A stretch of 64,000 bases of DNA from Microbacterium terrae (lineage in GTDB: Bacteria > Actinomycetota > Actinomycetes > Actinomycetales > Microbacteriaceae), in the NCBI RefSeq assembly GCF_017831975.1, contig NZ_JAFDSS010000001.1:2852001-2916000 (forward strand). The letters are read 5' to 3'. Below are positions 1-8,370 of the stretch, in pieces. Below the pieces are notes generated by a model. That model did no database searches, had not been told where the DNA came from, and saw only the letters and a program-made list of their open reading frames with translations. Each line of letters opens with the position of its first letter. Position 1 is the stretch's first letter. The position numbers and the translations under genes are program-made.

Positions 1-112
1 CGGGTCGCCGTACGAAAGTCATCACCGGCATCGCCCTGGCGGGCGGCGGCGGGAGGGGAAGCGTTCTACGACGCGAGAAGCGCGACGGAGCGCTGCAAGT
101 GCACCCAGCCTA
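1..112. other. Left edge without a recognisable gene
   Basis: This stretch lies downstream of the minus-strand aminopeptidase gene. I see no coding region with actinobacterial third-position GC bias and no strong hairpin followed by a T-run. It is probably intergenic or the end of a gene outside the window. Confidence 0.4.
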
Positions 113-1579
113 TCAGCGAGCCTCGGACGGTTCCTGGACGCCGGCGGATTCGCTGTCATCGGACTCGCCGGCGTCGTCGCCGAATGCCCCCTTGCGGCCC
201 CGCGCCTTGCGGTCCTTGCGCTTCTCCTTGCGGCTCTTCGCCCGAGGTTCGTCGACGACGGATGCCTCACCCTCAGGCTCGTCAGTGACAGATGCCTCGG
301 ACTCGGCCTCGTCGCCGCTGGACACGTCACCGTCGGGTTCGTCGCCCTCGGAATGCTCCACCTCGGTGTGCTCGGCGTCCTCGGTGCGCTCGGTGTCCTC
401 GGCGGCACCTTCCTCGGACTCGTCTTCCGCCCCCTCGGCAGCGGTCTCCTCAGCGGAGTCAAGCGCCGCAGCACTTTCCTCGGAGCCGTCCTGCGGCCCC
501 TCGACGTCACCCTCCTCCACGAGGTCCTGCTCCCCCGCCGCAGCGTCCGGCTCGTCAGCGATCGACTCGGACTCGTCCGACACGGCCGCCACGTACTCCC
601 GCACCGGCTCATCCGCGAACCGATCGGTGGCCGCGCGCAGCGCGCGGGCGATGCCGGGCTCGGACGCCGCGTGAGCGGCATCCGGAACCATCACGAACTC
701 GGCGTCGGGCAGCGCCCGGCGCAGGTCCCAGGCCGTCATCGGCGGGGTGCAGACGTCGTATCGCCCCTGCACGATCACGGTGGGGATGTCGCGGATCGCT
801 TCAGCGCCGGCGATCAGCTGCCCCTCCTCGAACCACCCGCGGTTGAGGAAGTAGTGGTTCTCGATGCGCGCGAACGCGGTGGCTGCCGCGGGCTCGGTCA
901 TCGCGGCGATGAGCTCGGCGTCGGGGAGGAGAGTGAGAGTCGTCGCCTCCCACCGCGACCACGACATGCCGGCCGGCACATGCACGGCCGGATCGGGGTC
1001 GGCGAGGCGGCGATGGTAGGCCTCCATCATGCGAGCGCGCTCGAGCACCGGAATCGGGGCGATGAAGTCGTCCCACGCGTCGGGGAAGATCGCCGAGGCG
1101 CCGCCCTCGTAGAACCACTCCAGTTCGTGGCGGCGGAGCGTGAACACCCCGCGCAGCACGATCTCGGTGACCGCCTGCGGGTAGGCCTCCGCGTACGCGA
1201 GCGCGAGTGCGCTGCCCCACGACCCGCCGAAGATCTGCCACCGGTCGATCGCGAGGTTCTTGCGCAGCAGCTCGATGTCGGCGACGAGGTGCCACGTCGT
1301 GTTGTGGCGGAGGTCGGCGTCGGGCTCGCTCGCGTGCGGCGTCGATCTGCCGCACCCGCGCTGGTCGAACAGGATGATGCGGTACTTCGCGGGGTCGAAG
1401 AACCGGCGATGCCACGGCGAGGTGCCCGCTCCCGGACCGCCGTGGAGGAACACCACGGGCTTGCCGTCGGGGTTCCCGCTCTGCTCCCAGTAGACCCGGT
1501 TGCCGTCTCCGACGATCAGGTCGCCCGTCTGATACGGCTCGATGGGCGGATACAGGATGTCGTCGAGATGCTCGTTCAC
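113..1579 (-). CDS. pip: Prolyl aminopeptidase (alpha/beta hydrolase, peptidase S33) with a long acidic C-terminal tail
   Basis: Releases N-terminal proline from peptides in the cytoplasm. The first ~320 residues are a normal S33 proline iminopeptidase: HGGPGAG oxyanion loop, DQRGCGRS, nucleophile elbow GGSWGS (Ser near residue 116), acid in GRYDVCTPP (near 274) and catalytic His in DAAHAASEP (near 302). The family is usually 310-330 residues. Here about 160 extra residues follow, rich in Glu, Asp, Ser and Thr, then a Lys/Arg cluster (SRKEKRKDRKARGRKG) and another acidic end. The tail looks disordered and has no recognised domain. I chose the GTG at 1579 because it overlaps the stop of the upstream metallopeptidase gene (GTGA, 1576-1579), implying translational coupling; an ATG 33 bases further up would extend into that gene. 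The enzyme assignment is firm; the role of the tail is unknown. Confidence 0.9.
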   Translation of the reverse strand: MNEHLDDILYPPIEPYQTGDLIVGDGNRVYWEQSGNPDGKPVVFLHGGPGAGTSPWHRRFFDPAKYRIILFDQRGCGRSTPHASEPDADLRHNTTWHLVADIELLRKNLAIDRWQIFGGSWGSALALAYAEAYPQAVTEIVLRGVFTLRRHELEWFYEGGASAIFPDAWDDFIAPIPVLERARMMEAYHRRLADPDPAVHVPAGMSWSRWEATTLTLLPDAELIAAMTEPAAATAFARIENHYFLNRGWFEEGQLIAGAEAIRDIPTVIVQGRYDVCTPPMTAWDLRRALPDAEFVMVPDAAHAASEPGIARALRAATDRFADEPVREYVAAVSDESESIADEPDAAAGEQDLVEEGDVEGPQDGSEESAAALDSAEETAAEGAEDESEEGAAEDTERTEDAEHTEVEHSEGDEPDGDVSSGDEAESEASVTDEPEGEASVVDEPRAKSRKEKRKDRKARGRKGAFGDDAGESDDSESAGVQEPSEAR

Positions 1580-2445
1580 AGGCTTCCCCCCGGAGTGCCG
1601 AATGTGTCGCATGAGGATACGCCGTTCTGGTACCCGATCTCGAACCAGCGCTCACGCTGGTCGCTGGATCCGTGGGTCCAGCTCTCGGGATTGACGAGGC
1701 CGCCCGACTCCTGCTGGATGTGGTCGTCGCCGACCGATTCGGCGGCGTTCACCGCATCGGCGACCTGCTGCCGTGTGGGCGTCTGCAGGAACGGCACGCC
1801 TGCCTCGTCTGTCTGCTCCGTCATCTGACCGACCCAGGCGCCGGCGAAGCAGTCGGCCTGCAACTCGGTGCGCACGCCGTTGCTGTCGGGCCCGGTGCCG
1901 TTGTCGGGATAGCGGTCCATGATGCCGGTGATGTTCTGCACGTGGTGCCCGTATTCGTGCGCGAGCACATACAGCTGCGCGAGCGGGCCGGCCGACGCAT
2001 CGAACTGCTGGCGCAGCAGCGCGAAGAACGTCGGATCGATGTACACCGCCTCCTCGGGCGGGCAGTAGAAGGGTCCGGTGCGGTTCGACGCGACGCCGCA
2101 CTGGGACTGCGTCTGCCCGTCGACGATGATGAGCTGCGGCTGCCGGTAGCCGTCGACCTGCTCGGCCCAGTACTGATCGATGGCGAGGGATGCCGCGGCC
2201 AGGCGGCACTCGTCGTTCGAGTTCGCATCCTGTCCGGTCTCGCAGCTCGCGATCTCCGACTCCCCGCCGCCGCCGGCGTCGGGGAGCGCCGGGATGAGGC
2301 CCGAGAAGTCGCCGCCGGTGAACAGGCTCAGCAGCAGCACGGCGATCGCGCCGATGCCGGCGATGCCGCCCCCGGCCACCGCCACTCCCGCCCCACGACG
2401 ACGCGCGGTGTTGCCCCCGACGCGCGCGTTGTCGTTGAACGTCAT
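1576..2445 (-). CDS. Neutral zinc metallopeptidase (YpfJ family), membrane-anchored
   Basis: A 289-residue predicted metallopeptidase of the YpfJ/KPN_02809 family. The N terminus is cytoplasmic and basic (NTARRRGAG), followed by one hydrophobic segment (about residues 20-45), so the catalytic domain probably lies outside the membrane. The zinc motif HEYGHH is present, with the downstream glutamate-containing segment RTELQADCFAGAW typical of the family. Cys residues near the start of the extracellular part and in the catalytic domain could form disulfides. The ATG at 2445 follows a GTGAGG ribosome-binding-like stretch and gives the usual family length. It is the first gene of a two-gene unit with the prolyl aminopeptidase, joined by a 4-bp overlap, so both may act on peptides, one outside and one inside. 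Physiological substrate is unknown. Confidence 0.85.
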   Translation of the reverse strand: MTFNDNARVGGNTARRRGAGVAVAGGGIAGIGAIAVLLLSLFTGGDFSGLIPALPDAGGGGESEIASCETGQDANSNDECRLAAASLAIDQYWAEQVDGYRQPQLIIVDGQTQSQCGVASNRTGPFYCPPEEAVYIDPTFFALLRQQFDASAGPLAQLYVLAHEYGHHVQNITGIMDRYPDNGTGPDSNGVRTELQADCFAGAWVGQMTEQTDEAGVPFLQTPTRQQVADAVNAAESVGDDHIQQESGGLVNPESWTHGSSDQRERWFEIGYQNGVSSCDTFGTPGGSL

Positions 2446-2496
2446 GGCCTCACGGTACCCCCGGGTCGGTCCCTGGGCGAGGAGGTGGGGCCCGCG

Positions 2497-2502
2497 TAGG
2501 CT
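2497..2502 (+). promoter_or_regulatory. Predicted -10 box of mdh (leaderless start)
   Basis: TAGGCT ends 6 bases before the mdh ATG, the spacing expected if transcription starts at or next to the start codon. The 5' side has no useful Shine-Dalgarno sequence at the correct distance. No convincing -35 element is seen. Confidence 0.45.
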
Positions 2503-2508
2503 CATCGC

Positions 2509-3534
2509 ATGGCGAGCGCACCCGTGACCGTGACCATCACCGGCGCCGGAGGGCAGATCGGCTATGCCCTGCTGTTCCGCATCGCCGCGGGCGACATGCT
2601 CGGCCCGGAATGCCCCGTGCGCCTGCGCCTGCTCGAGATCCCGCAGGGCATGCGCGCCGCCGAGGGCGCCGCACTCGAGCTTCAGGACTGCGCGTTCCCC
2701 CTGCTGTCGGCGGTGGAGCTGAGCGACGACGCCCGCGTGGCGTTCGACGGATGCGAAGTCGGGTTGCTCGTGGGTGCACGCCCCCGTGGGCCCGGCATGG
2801 AACGCGCCGACCTGCTGCAGGCCAACGCGGGCATCTTCGGCCCGCAGGGCGTGGCGATCGCCGCCTCCGCCGCACCGGGCGTGCGAGCCGTGGTCGTCGG
2901 CAACCCCGCCAACACCAACGCGCTCATCGCCGCGGCGGCCGCGTCTGCCGATGTGCCCGCCGACCGCTTCTCGGCGCTCACACGCCTCGACCACAATCGC
3001 GCCGTCGGTCAGCTGGCGGCCGAGCTCGACGTCGCACCGGGCGACATCGCGGGCGTGGCCATCTGGGGCAACCACTCCGCGTCGCAGTTCCCCGACGTCT
3101 CGCACGCCACCGTCGTGAGGGATGGCGACCGGATGCCGGTGACCGAGGCGCTCGCGGCGCGGCTGGGCGGCGCGGCGGCGGCGACGGCGTGGCTCGACGA
3201 CGTGTTCATCCCCCGCGTCGCGCGTCGCGGCGCCGAGATCATCGAGGTGCGCGGATCGTCGTCGGTCGCGTCAGCCGCGAATGCGGCGATCGAGCACGTG
3301 CGCAGCGAGCGGCTCGGCACCGCCGACGGCTGGACGTCGGCTGCGGTGCTGTCACGCGGCGAGTACGGCGTGCCCGAGGGGCTGGTGTGCTCGTTCCCCG
3401 TGGTCTCCGACGGAACCGGCTACCGCATCGTCGAGGGACTCGACCTCGACGCGCGTGCCCGGGGGCGCATCGACGCATCGGTGGTGGAACTGGCCGCCGA
3501 GCGCGACGCCGTGCGCAGCCTCGGGGCGGTGTGA
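2509..3534 (+). CDS. mdh: Malate dehydrogenase
   Basis: NAD-dependent malate dehydrogenase of the TCA cycle, 341 residues, cytoplasmic. The N-terminal nucleotide-binding loop [11 protein letters not shown] is present, followed by [17 protein letters not shown] (substrate-binding arginines of the mobile loop region), [19 protein letters not shown] and IWGNHSASQ with the catalytic His. This is the class found in many actinobacteria, with the loop form PRGPGMER. The gene is divergent from the metallopeptidase gene and is followed after one base by the antiporter start codon, so the two plus-strand genes are probably co-transcribed. In several actinobacteria malate dehydrogenase stands alone, so the pairing with an antiporter is probably just operon packing. 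Confidence 0.96.
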   Translation: MASAPVTVTITGAGGQIGYALLFRIAAGDMLGPECPVRLRLLEIPQGMRAAEGAALELQDCAFPLLSAVELSDDARVAFDGCEVGLLVGARPRGPGMERADLLQANAGIFGPQGVAIAASAAPGVRAVVVGNPANTNALIAAAAASADVPADRFSALTRLDHNRAVGQLAAELDVAPGDIAGVAIWGNHSASQFPDVSHATVVRDGDRMPVTEALAARLGGAAAATAWLDDVFIPRVARRGAEIIEVRGSSSVASAANAAIEHVRSERLGTADGWTSAAVLSRGEYGVPEGLVCSFPVVSDGTGYRIVEGLDLDARARGRIDASVVELAAERDAVRSLGAV

Positions 3535-3535
3535 G

Positions 3536-5353
3536 GTGACCGAAGCCGTCCTCATCGCGATCGGCGCCGTGCTCGCGATCGCACTGGCGACGGCCGTCGC
3601 GCCGAAGGTGAACATCGCCGGTCCGCTGATCCTCGTGCTGATCGGCGCGGGCGTGAGCCTCCTCCCGTTCGTCACGGTTCCCGAGGTCGACCCCGAGATC
3701 ATCCTCGTCGGCGTCCTGCCGCCGCTGCTGTACTCGGCGGCGATCTCGCTGCCCGCCATCGAGTTCCGGCGCGACTTCGGGCCGATCGCCGGTCTGTCGT
3801 TCCTGCTCGTCGTGGTCAGCTCCGCCGTGCTCGCCGTGTTCTTCGTACTCGCGATCCCGGGCATGAACCCGCTCATCGCTGTCGCACTCGGCGCCATCCT
3901 GAGCCCCACCGACGCCGTCGCGACCTCGATCGTCAAGCGGCTCGGGGTGTCGCGCCGCGTGGTGACCATGCTCGAAGGCGAGAGCCTGCTCAACGACGCC
4001 ACCGCCCTCGTGCTGCTGCGCACCATGATCGCGGCCGTCGCGCTCGGCGGCGCCTCCGAGACGGGCACCGTCGGCATCGGCTTCCTCCCGGCCTTCGCCT
4101 GGGGTGTCATCGTCGCCGTGGCGGTCGGCGGAGTGGTGGGATGGCTCAACCTGCGCCTGCGCGAGCACGTGCGCAACTCCGCCGCGAACACGGCGATCGG
4201 GGTGACGGTGCCGTTCATCGCGTTCCTCCCCACCGAGCACCTCGGCGGATCGGGCCTGGTCGCGGCCGTGGTCGCCGGCATCGTGACCGGCCAAGGCGCG
4301 GCGCGCCGCTTCACCCCCGAGCAGCGCCTGTCGGACGAGACGAACTGGCGCACCATCGAACTGCTCCTCGAAGGCGCGGTCTTCCTCCTCATGGGGCTCG
4401 AGCTGAGCGACATCGTCGAGGGCAACCTCGACGATCACAACGGTCTCGGCACCGGACTCGCCCTCGCCGCGGGGGCGCTCGGCATCATCCTCGCGGTGCG
4501 CGCCGTCTACGTGACTCTGCTCGTGTGGCTGCAGAGTAGACGCGCGCGCGACCGTCAGCGCGAGCGGCTCGAGGCGATCAGCGAGCGCATCGACGAGATC
4601 GCGGAATCGGGCGCGATCCCGGGCCCGCCGCCCGGCGCGACGAGCAGCCGCCGGGGTGCAGCACGCCGGCGACGCCTCGAGCGTCGGCGGCAGCGGGCGT
4701 CTGCCGACGATCCCGCCCGCAGTGCGCGGCGTCTCGACTCGATGCGGTCGCGCGTGGCACGGGCGCTCGCCGACATCTCGTACTACGAGGCGTCGCCTCT
4801 CGGATGGAAGCACGGCGTGGTCATCGTCTGGGCGGGCATGCGCGGCGTCGTGACGCTCGCGGCTGCCCAGACCCTCCCCCGCGACGACACCCCCGACCGA
4901 CCGCTGCTGATCTTCGTGGCCTTCGCCGTGGCCATCGGCAGTCTCATGCTGCAGGGCTTCACCCTGCCGGGCGTCGTCCGGCTGCTGCGCCTCGACGACG
5001 GCGGCGACGAGACGCTCGAGCGGGCGGAGCAGGATGCCCTCGACGACGAACTGCGTCAGGCCGCGACATCCGCCCTGTCTTCACCGAAACTGCGACGCCG
5101 CGACGGGAGCTCCTTCGATGCCGAGCTCGTCGCCACGGCCGGCGCGCGCATGACCGCACCACCCGACGATGATGCGACAGTCCGCGGCCGCGACATGCTC
5201 GAGCTGCGGCTCGCGGTCATCGAGGGGATGCGCTCGCGGCTGATCGAACTCATGAGCGGCGGGGAGTACAGCACCGCTGCGCTGCGACATGCCCTCGCCG
5301 AGCTCGACGCCGATCAGCTGAGCCTGCAGCTGCGGCTCGAAGACGCAGACTGA
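3536..5353 (+). CDS. CPA1-family Na+(K+)/H+ antiporter
   Basis: A 605-residue monovalent cation/proton antiporter of the CPA1 (NhaP/NHE) family. The ion-binding core motif is clear: ILSPTDAVATSIVKRLG (the Asp of the PTDAV motif) and ESLLNDATALVL (the conserved ND pair). About ten membrane segments lie in residues 1-345. A hydrophilic, Arg-rich insert of roughly 95 residues (about 345-440, containing RRARDRQRERL and RRGAARRRRLERRRQR) then separates them from the last pair of membrane segments, which contain the family motif WAGMRGVVTLAAA. The cytoplasmic C terminus is about 130 residues and partly helical. I chose the GTG at 3536, one base after the mdh stop; longer versions would overlap mdh. 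The insert is longer than in NhaP and may be regulatory. Confidence 0.9.
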   Translation: MTEAVLIAIGAVLAIALATAVAPKVNIAGPLILVLIGAGVSLLPFVTVPEVDPEIILVGVLPPLLYSAAISLPAIEFRRDFGPIAGLSFLLVVVSSAVLAVFFVLAIPGMNPLIAVALGAILSPTDAVATSIVKRLGVSRRVVTMLEGESLLNDATALVLLRTMIAAVALGGASETGTVGIGFLPAFAWGVIVAVAVGGVVGWLNLRLREHVRNSAANTAIGVTVPFIAFLPTEHLGGSGLVAAVVAGIVTGQGAARRFTPEQRLSDETNWRTIELLLEGAVFLLMGLELSDIVEGNLDDHNGLGTGLALAAGALGIILAVRAVYVTLLVWLQSRRARDRQRERLEAISERIDEIAESGAIPGPPPGATSSRRGAARRRRLERRRQRASADDPARSARRLDSMRSRVARALADISYYEASPLGWKHGVVIVWAGMRGVVTLAAAQTLPRDDTPDRPLLIFVAFAVAIGSLMLQGFTLPGVVRLLRLDDGGDETLERAEQDALDDELRQAATSALSSPKLRRRDGSSFDAELVATAGARMTAPPDDDATVRGRDMLELRLAVIEGMRSRLIELMSGGEYSTAALRHALAELDADQLSLQLRLEDAD

Positions 5354-5423
5354 CGCCGACCGTGTCGGGTGGTACTCGCCGACGCGTTTCTCGGAGAGAA
5401 TGGTGCGGAGCGAAGGGGTGCCG

Positions 5424-5918
5424 ATGAGCGAGGTCGACACGGGCACGGATGCCGCGGCACAGACGTCCACGCGCCGGAGCGCTGGGGAACCCGGTGCAGA
5501 CACCGCGCCGCTGCACCTGCCGCACGCCGCAGCCGACTGCCCCAAGTGCTTCACCGAACTGCAGGCCGATCGCCACTGGTGGCGTGCGCGTCCTGCCGGT
5601 TCCCGGCTCGTCGGGCTCGTGATCGCCCGCGACGACATGCCCTCGGTCGTCGAGCAGCGCGCGGCGCTGACGCACTTCGGCGTGCCGATCGAGGGCTTCC
5701 GCCACCCGGCCCCCGAGACGCTGGAGTCCTGGGAGGAGCGCCTCAGCCGTCTCTTCGGGCGACTGGAGCGCGGTGATGTGCTGGTGGTCGCGAACGTGCA
5801 CGCGCTGGGTCGCGACATCGACGAGGAGACCCGCACCGTGAGCGAGCTGCACCGGCGCGGCGTGGTCGTGAAGGTGCTGAGCCACGGCGGACGCCACCTG
5901 TACGACGCCGGTCGCTGA
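5424..5918 (+). CDS. Small serine-recombinase-like protein without catalytic residues
   Basis: A 164-residue protein. After about 55 disordered residues with a CPKC pair near residue 40-45, the rest follows the pattern of a resolvase/invertase N-terminal domain: a first strand and helix (LVGLVIARDDMPSVVEQRAAL), then a segment matching the resolvase core (LERGDVLVVANVHALGRD), then ELHRRGVVVKVL. In true serine recombinases the first strand carries the nucleophile in the form RVST and the second motif reads DRLGRS. Here the serine position is Asp and the DR pair is His-Ala; only the last Arg is kept. There is no DNA-binding C-terminal domain. It is therefore not expected to be an active recombinase. 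ATG 5424 is preceded by AAGGGG at a good distance; an ATG at 5400 has a poorer site. Function unknown; the gene converges on the kinase operon. Confidence 0.7.
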   Translation: MSEVDTGTDAAAQTSTRRSAGEPGADTAPLHLPHAAADCPKCFTELQADRHWWRARPAGSRLVGLVIARDDMPSVVEQRAALTHFGVPIEGFRHPAPETLESWEERLSRLFGRLERGDVLVVANVHALGRDIDEETRTVSELHRRGVVVKVLSHGGRHLYDAGR

Positions 5919-5938
5919 CCGGGCCGGCATCCGAGCGA

Positions 5939-6670
5939 TCAGTCGTCGTCTGCGGCGGTGTTGTCGCGCTCGAGATCGAGCAGCGGAAGATCGTCGCGTG
6001 TGACCAGGCGCGCTGCCATCGCGTGCTCGACCAGACGCACGCGCCGGTTCGTCGCGTAGGAGCGCACCCCGCCGCGCAGCCCCTGCACGCCCATGCGGTC
6101 GAGTTTGTCGCACACGTTGTCGAGCTTGCGGTTGAAGCGGGTGAGCGTCCACCCCAGACGCTGGGCGGCCTGCGCCGATGTCGGCAGCTCGCTCATGCCG
6201 GTGCCCTCGCGCCGCAGCACCGGCTCGGCGAGGGCCAGGATCATGACGCGCTGGCTGTGCGTGAGCGGCACGTCGCCGATGGTGCTGAGCCCGTCGTCGT
6301 CGCCGGGACCGGCCGCGGTCTCGCGGAACGCGGGCTCGGCCATGTGGATCGTGAGCTCGTACGTCGTCGGCCCGGCGCTGAAGATCACCGAGGTCGCCTC
6401 GAACACGAGCGGCAGGCGCGCGCCCGGTGCGAGCCAGGCCTGCACCCGGCCGCCGGCATCCGTCACCGTCGCCGACAGACGCGCGCCCACGTTCGACAGC
6501 AGCCACAGCCCGTCATGGTTGTCGATGCGCAGGAACTGCCGGTGCAGGAACAGGTTGTCGTCAATGGCGAGATCGCCTTCGCGCCCGACCGTGAACGCGC
6601 CGTCGGGCGCGACCGCGAAGCTCTCGCCCGCGAACTCGACGGTCAGCGCGTCGGCGACGGCGGCGCTCAC
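5939..6670 (-). CDS. FHA-like domain protein with C-terminal helix-turn-helix
   Basis: Last gene of the nine-gene kinase/surface-protein operon, 243 residues, cytoplasmic. Residues about 1-110 resemble an FHA fold (VGREGDLAIDD, then LHRQFLRI and LWLLSNVG), but the usual Ser-x-x-His pair is reduced to LH and the NG turn to NVG, so phosphothreonine binding is doubtful. Residues about 135-243 look like a winged or LuxR-type helix-turn-helix (LTHSQRVMILALAEPVL, SAQAAQRLGWTLTRFNRKL, GVRSYATNRRVRLVEHA). It could pass the kinase signal to transcription. The GTG at 6670 overlaps the kinase stop codon (GTGA, 6667-6670); a longer start would intrude into the kinase gene. FHA-HTH proteins next to kinases and phosphatases are seen in other actinobacteria; the target is unknown. 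Confidence 0.75.
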   Translation of the reverse strand: MSAAVADALTVEFAGESFAVAPDGAFTVGREGDLAIDDNLFLHRQFLRIDNHDGLWLLSNVGARLSATVTDAGGRVQAWLAPGARLPLVFEATSVIFSAGPTTYELTIHMAEPAFRETAAGPGDDDGLSTIGDVPLTHSQRVMILALAEPVLRREGTGMSELPTSAQAAQRLGWTLTRFNRKLDNVCDKLDRMGVQGLRGGVRSYATNRRVRLVEHAMAARLVTRDDLPLLDLERDNTAADDD

Positions 6671-8370
6671 GGGGCGCACTCCCTGACCGCGTCGGAATTG
6701 GCGCCCTTCGCGCGCACGAGCATGACGTCGATGCACGTCGTGCCCGAGTCGTCGGCGGGCACGGTCACCTCGGTGTCGAGGGTGTCTTCGAACGTCGGCT
6801 CGGCATCGGCTCGGGTCACCACGCCGTAGAGGTAGTAGTCGCCCTCCTGCGGGTCGGGGTTGGTCCAGGTGAAGCGCACTCCGTCGTCGACCACGGTTCC
6901 GGTCACGTCCTCCGGCTCGGGTGCGGCGACCGCGATCGGATCCTGCGGCTCCGACCCCTGGGCCGCCGTCGGTGTCGACTCAGGAGTGCCGGCACCCGTC
7001 TGGGCGAGGAGCGACGCTCCGACGGCGACACCGCACAGCACCACGACACCGGCGGCGATGCCCACCCACAGCCCCACGCGCGAGCGCTTGGGCGGCGGCG
7101 GGGGCGCCTCGGTGCCGCCGAGCGGCTGGGTGGTGTGGTCGTGGGCGAGCGGCGCGGTGGCGGAGTGGGTGGGCCAGTCCGGCGCCTGCGGGGCGGCCGG
7201 CGCCGGCGCGCGCAGCACCGTCGCGTCGGTGGTGTCACCCCAGGCAGGCGGAGCGGTGACGGATGCCGCCGGCGGCGGCGCCGCCGCCGCTGCCGGGGCC
7301 GCCGCCGGCCGGAGCACCGTCGAATCGACGTCGTCTGCGTAGGAGAACGGCGGCACCGCGACCGGGGCGGACTTCGGCGAGGTGATCGCCGACGGACGCG
7401 TCGCGCCGGCGGCGGGCGTCGTCATCGGGTTGATGCTCACCACGCCGCGCACCCGCGTGAGACCGTCGTCGTCGTCTTCCACGACGTCGTCGGGCACGTG
7501 GTCGTCGAGGATGTCGATCGCCGTCACCGAATGCGACAGCTCGATCTGCACCTTCTGCAGTGAACGGGCGAAGGCGATCGCGCTCTCGTACCGGTCGGCC
7601 GGGTTCTTGGACATCGCCCGGGCGAGCACCTGCTCGAGCGAGGGCGGCACGTCGGCACGGCCGAGCGGCGACAGCGGCGCCGTCTCGATGCGCTGGATGA
7701 GGTCGGCGGCGGTGTTGCGCTGCCCCGGCAGCTCGAACGGCGACCGCGCTGCGAGCAGCGTGTACACGGTGGCTCCGAGCGCGTACACGTCGGAGCGCGG
7801 GTCGCTGCGCGGCACATCGGCGAACGACTCCGGCGGCGACCACGGGATCGACAGCCCCGCGGATTCCGCCGCGACCGTAGACGTCGACGCGATGCCGAAG
7901 TCGGTCAGCGCGGGGCGGTTGTACTCGGTGACGAGGATGTTGGCGGGCTTGATGTCGCGGTGGAGCACGCCCGCGCGGTGCGCGGTCTCGACGGCGGCGG
8001 CCACCTGCACGCCGACCCGCAGCGACTCGGCCACGCCGAACGGCTCGCGTCGGTAGCGCACCTGCAGGTTGGGCCGCGGGCAGTACTCCATCACGAGGTA
8101 CGGGCGTCCGTCGCGCGCGACGCCCGCCTGATAGATCGTGACGATGGCCGGATGCGTGGAGAGCATGGCCATGACGTTGGCCTCGGCGGTGAACTCCTCG
8201 ACCGATCCCGACGACATGCGCTCGGTGAGCAGCACCTTCACCGCGACGCGACGCTTGGGGAGCTGCTGCTCGTACAGGTAGACGTCGGCGAAGCCGCCCG
8301 ATCCGAGCACCTCGACGAAGGTGAAGCCCGGAAGGTCGGGTGGCGCCATCGGCGCGCGTTTGCCGCTCAC
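6667..8370 (-). CDS. Transmembrane Ser/Thr protein kinase
   Basis: A PknB-type Hanks kinase of 567 residues. The catalytic domain (about residues 10-275) is complete: glycine loop GSGGFADVYLYE, lysine in VAVKVLL, catalytic loop HRDIKPANIL, DFGIAS, and PWSPPES at the APE position. A Pro/Ala/Thr-rich juxtamembrane linker follows, then one membrane segment (about 430-455, VGLWVGIAAGVVVLCGVAVGA). The extracellular part is about 110 residues and contains an Fn3-like strand pattern (VRFTWTNPDPQEGDYYLYGV) with two Cys; there are no PASTA repeats. The GTG start overlaps the stop of the upstream FHA gene (GTGA). The extracellular Fn3-like module of the kinase matches the Fn3 theme of the giant protein at the head of the operon, so the kinase may sense that envelope structure; this is inference. 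Confidence 0.92.
   Translation of the reverse strand: MSGKRAPMAPPDLPGFTFVEVLGSGGFADVYLYEQQLPKRRVAVKVLLTERMSSGSVEEFTAEANVMAMLSTHPAIVTIYQAGVARDGRPYLVMEYCPRPNLQVRYRREPFGVAESLRVGVQVAAAVETAHRAGVLHRDIKPANILVTEYNRPALTDFGIASTSTVAAESAGLSIPWSPPESFADVPRSDPRSDVYALGATVYTLLAARSPFELPGQRNTAADLIQRIETAPLSPLGRADVPPSLEQVLARAMSKNPADRYESAIAFARSLQKVQIELSHSVTAIDILDDHVPDDVVEDDDDGLTRVRGVVSINPMTTPAAGATRPSAITSPKSAPVAVPPFSYADDVDSTVLRPAAAPAAAAAPPPAASVTAPPAWGDTTDATVLRAPAPAAPQAPDWPTHSATAPLAHDHTTQPLGGTEAPPPPPKRSRVGLWVGIAAGVVVLCGVAVGASLLAQTGAGTPESTPTAAQGSEPQDPIAVAAPEPEDVTGTVVDDGVRFTWTNPDPQEGDYYLYGVVTRADAEPTFEDTLDTEVTVPADDSGTTCIDVMLVRAKGANSDAVRECAP

Noticed and set aside
1576..3105. A metallopeptidase start far upstream that would add 220 residues
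   Set aside because: The extension overlaps mdh on the opposite strand and is Arg/His-rich without motifs; ATG 2445 gives the normal family length and N-terminal membrane anchor.
3239..4813. Long minus-strand frame opposite the antiporter gene
   Set aside because: Composition is Arg/Asp/His-rich with no membrane segments or motifs, while the plus strand encodes a complete CPA1 antiporter.
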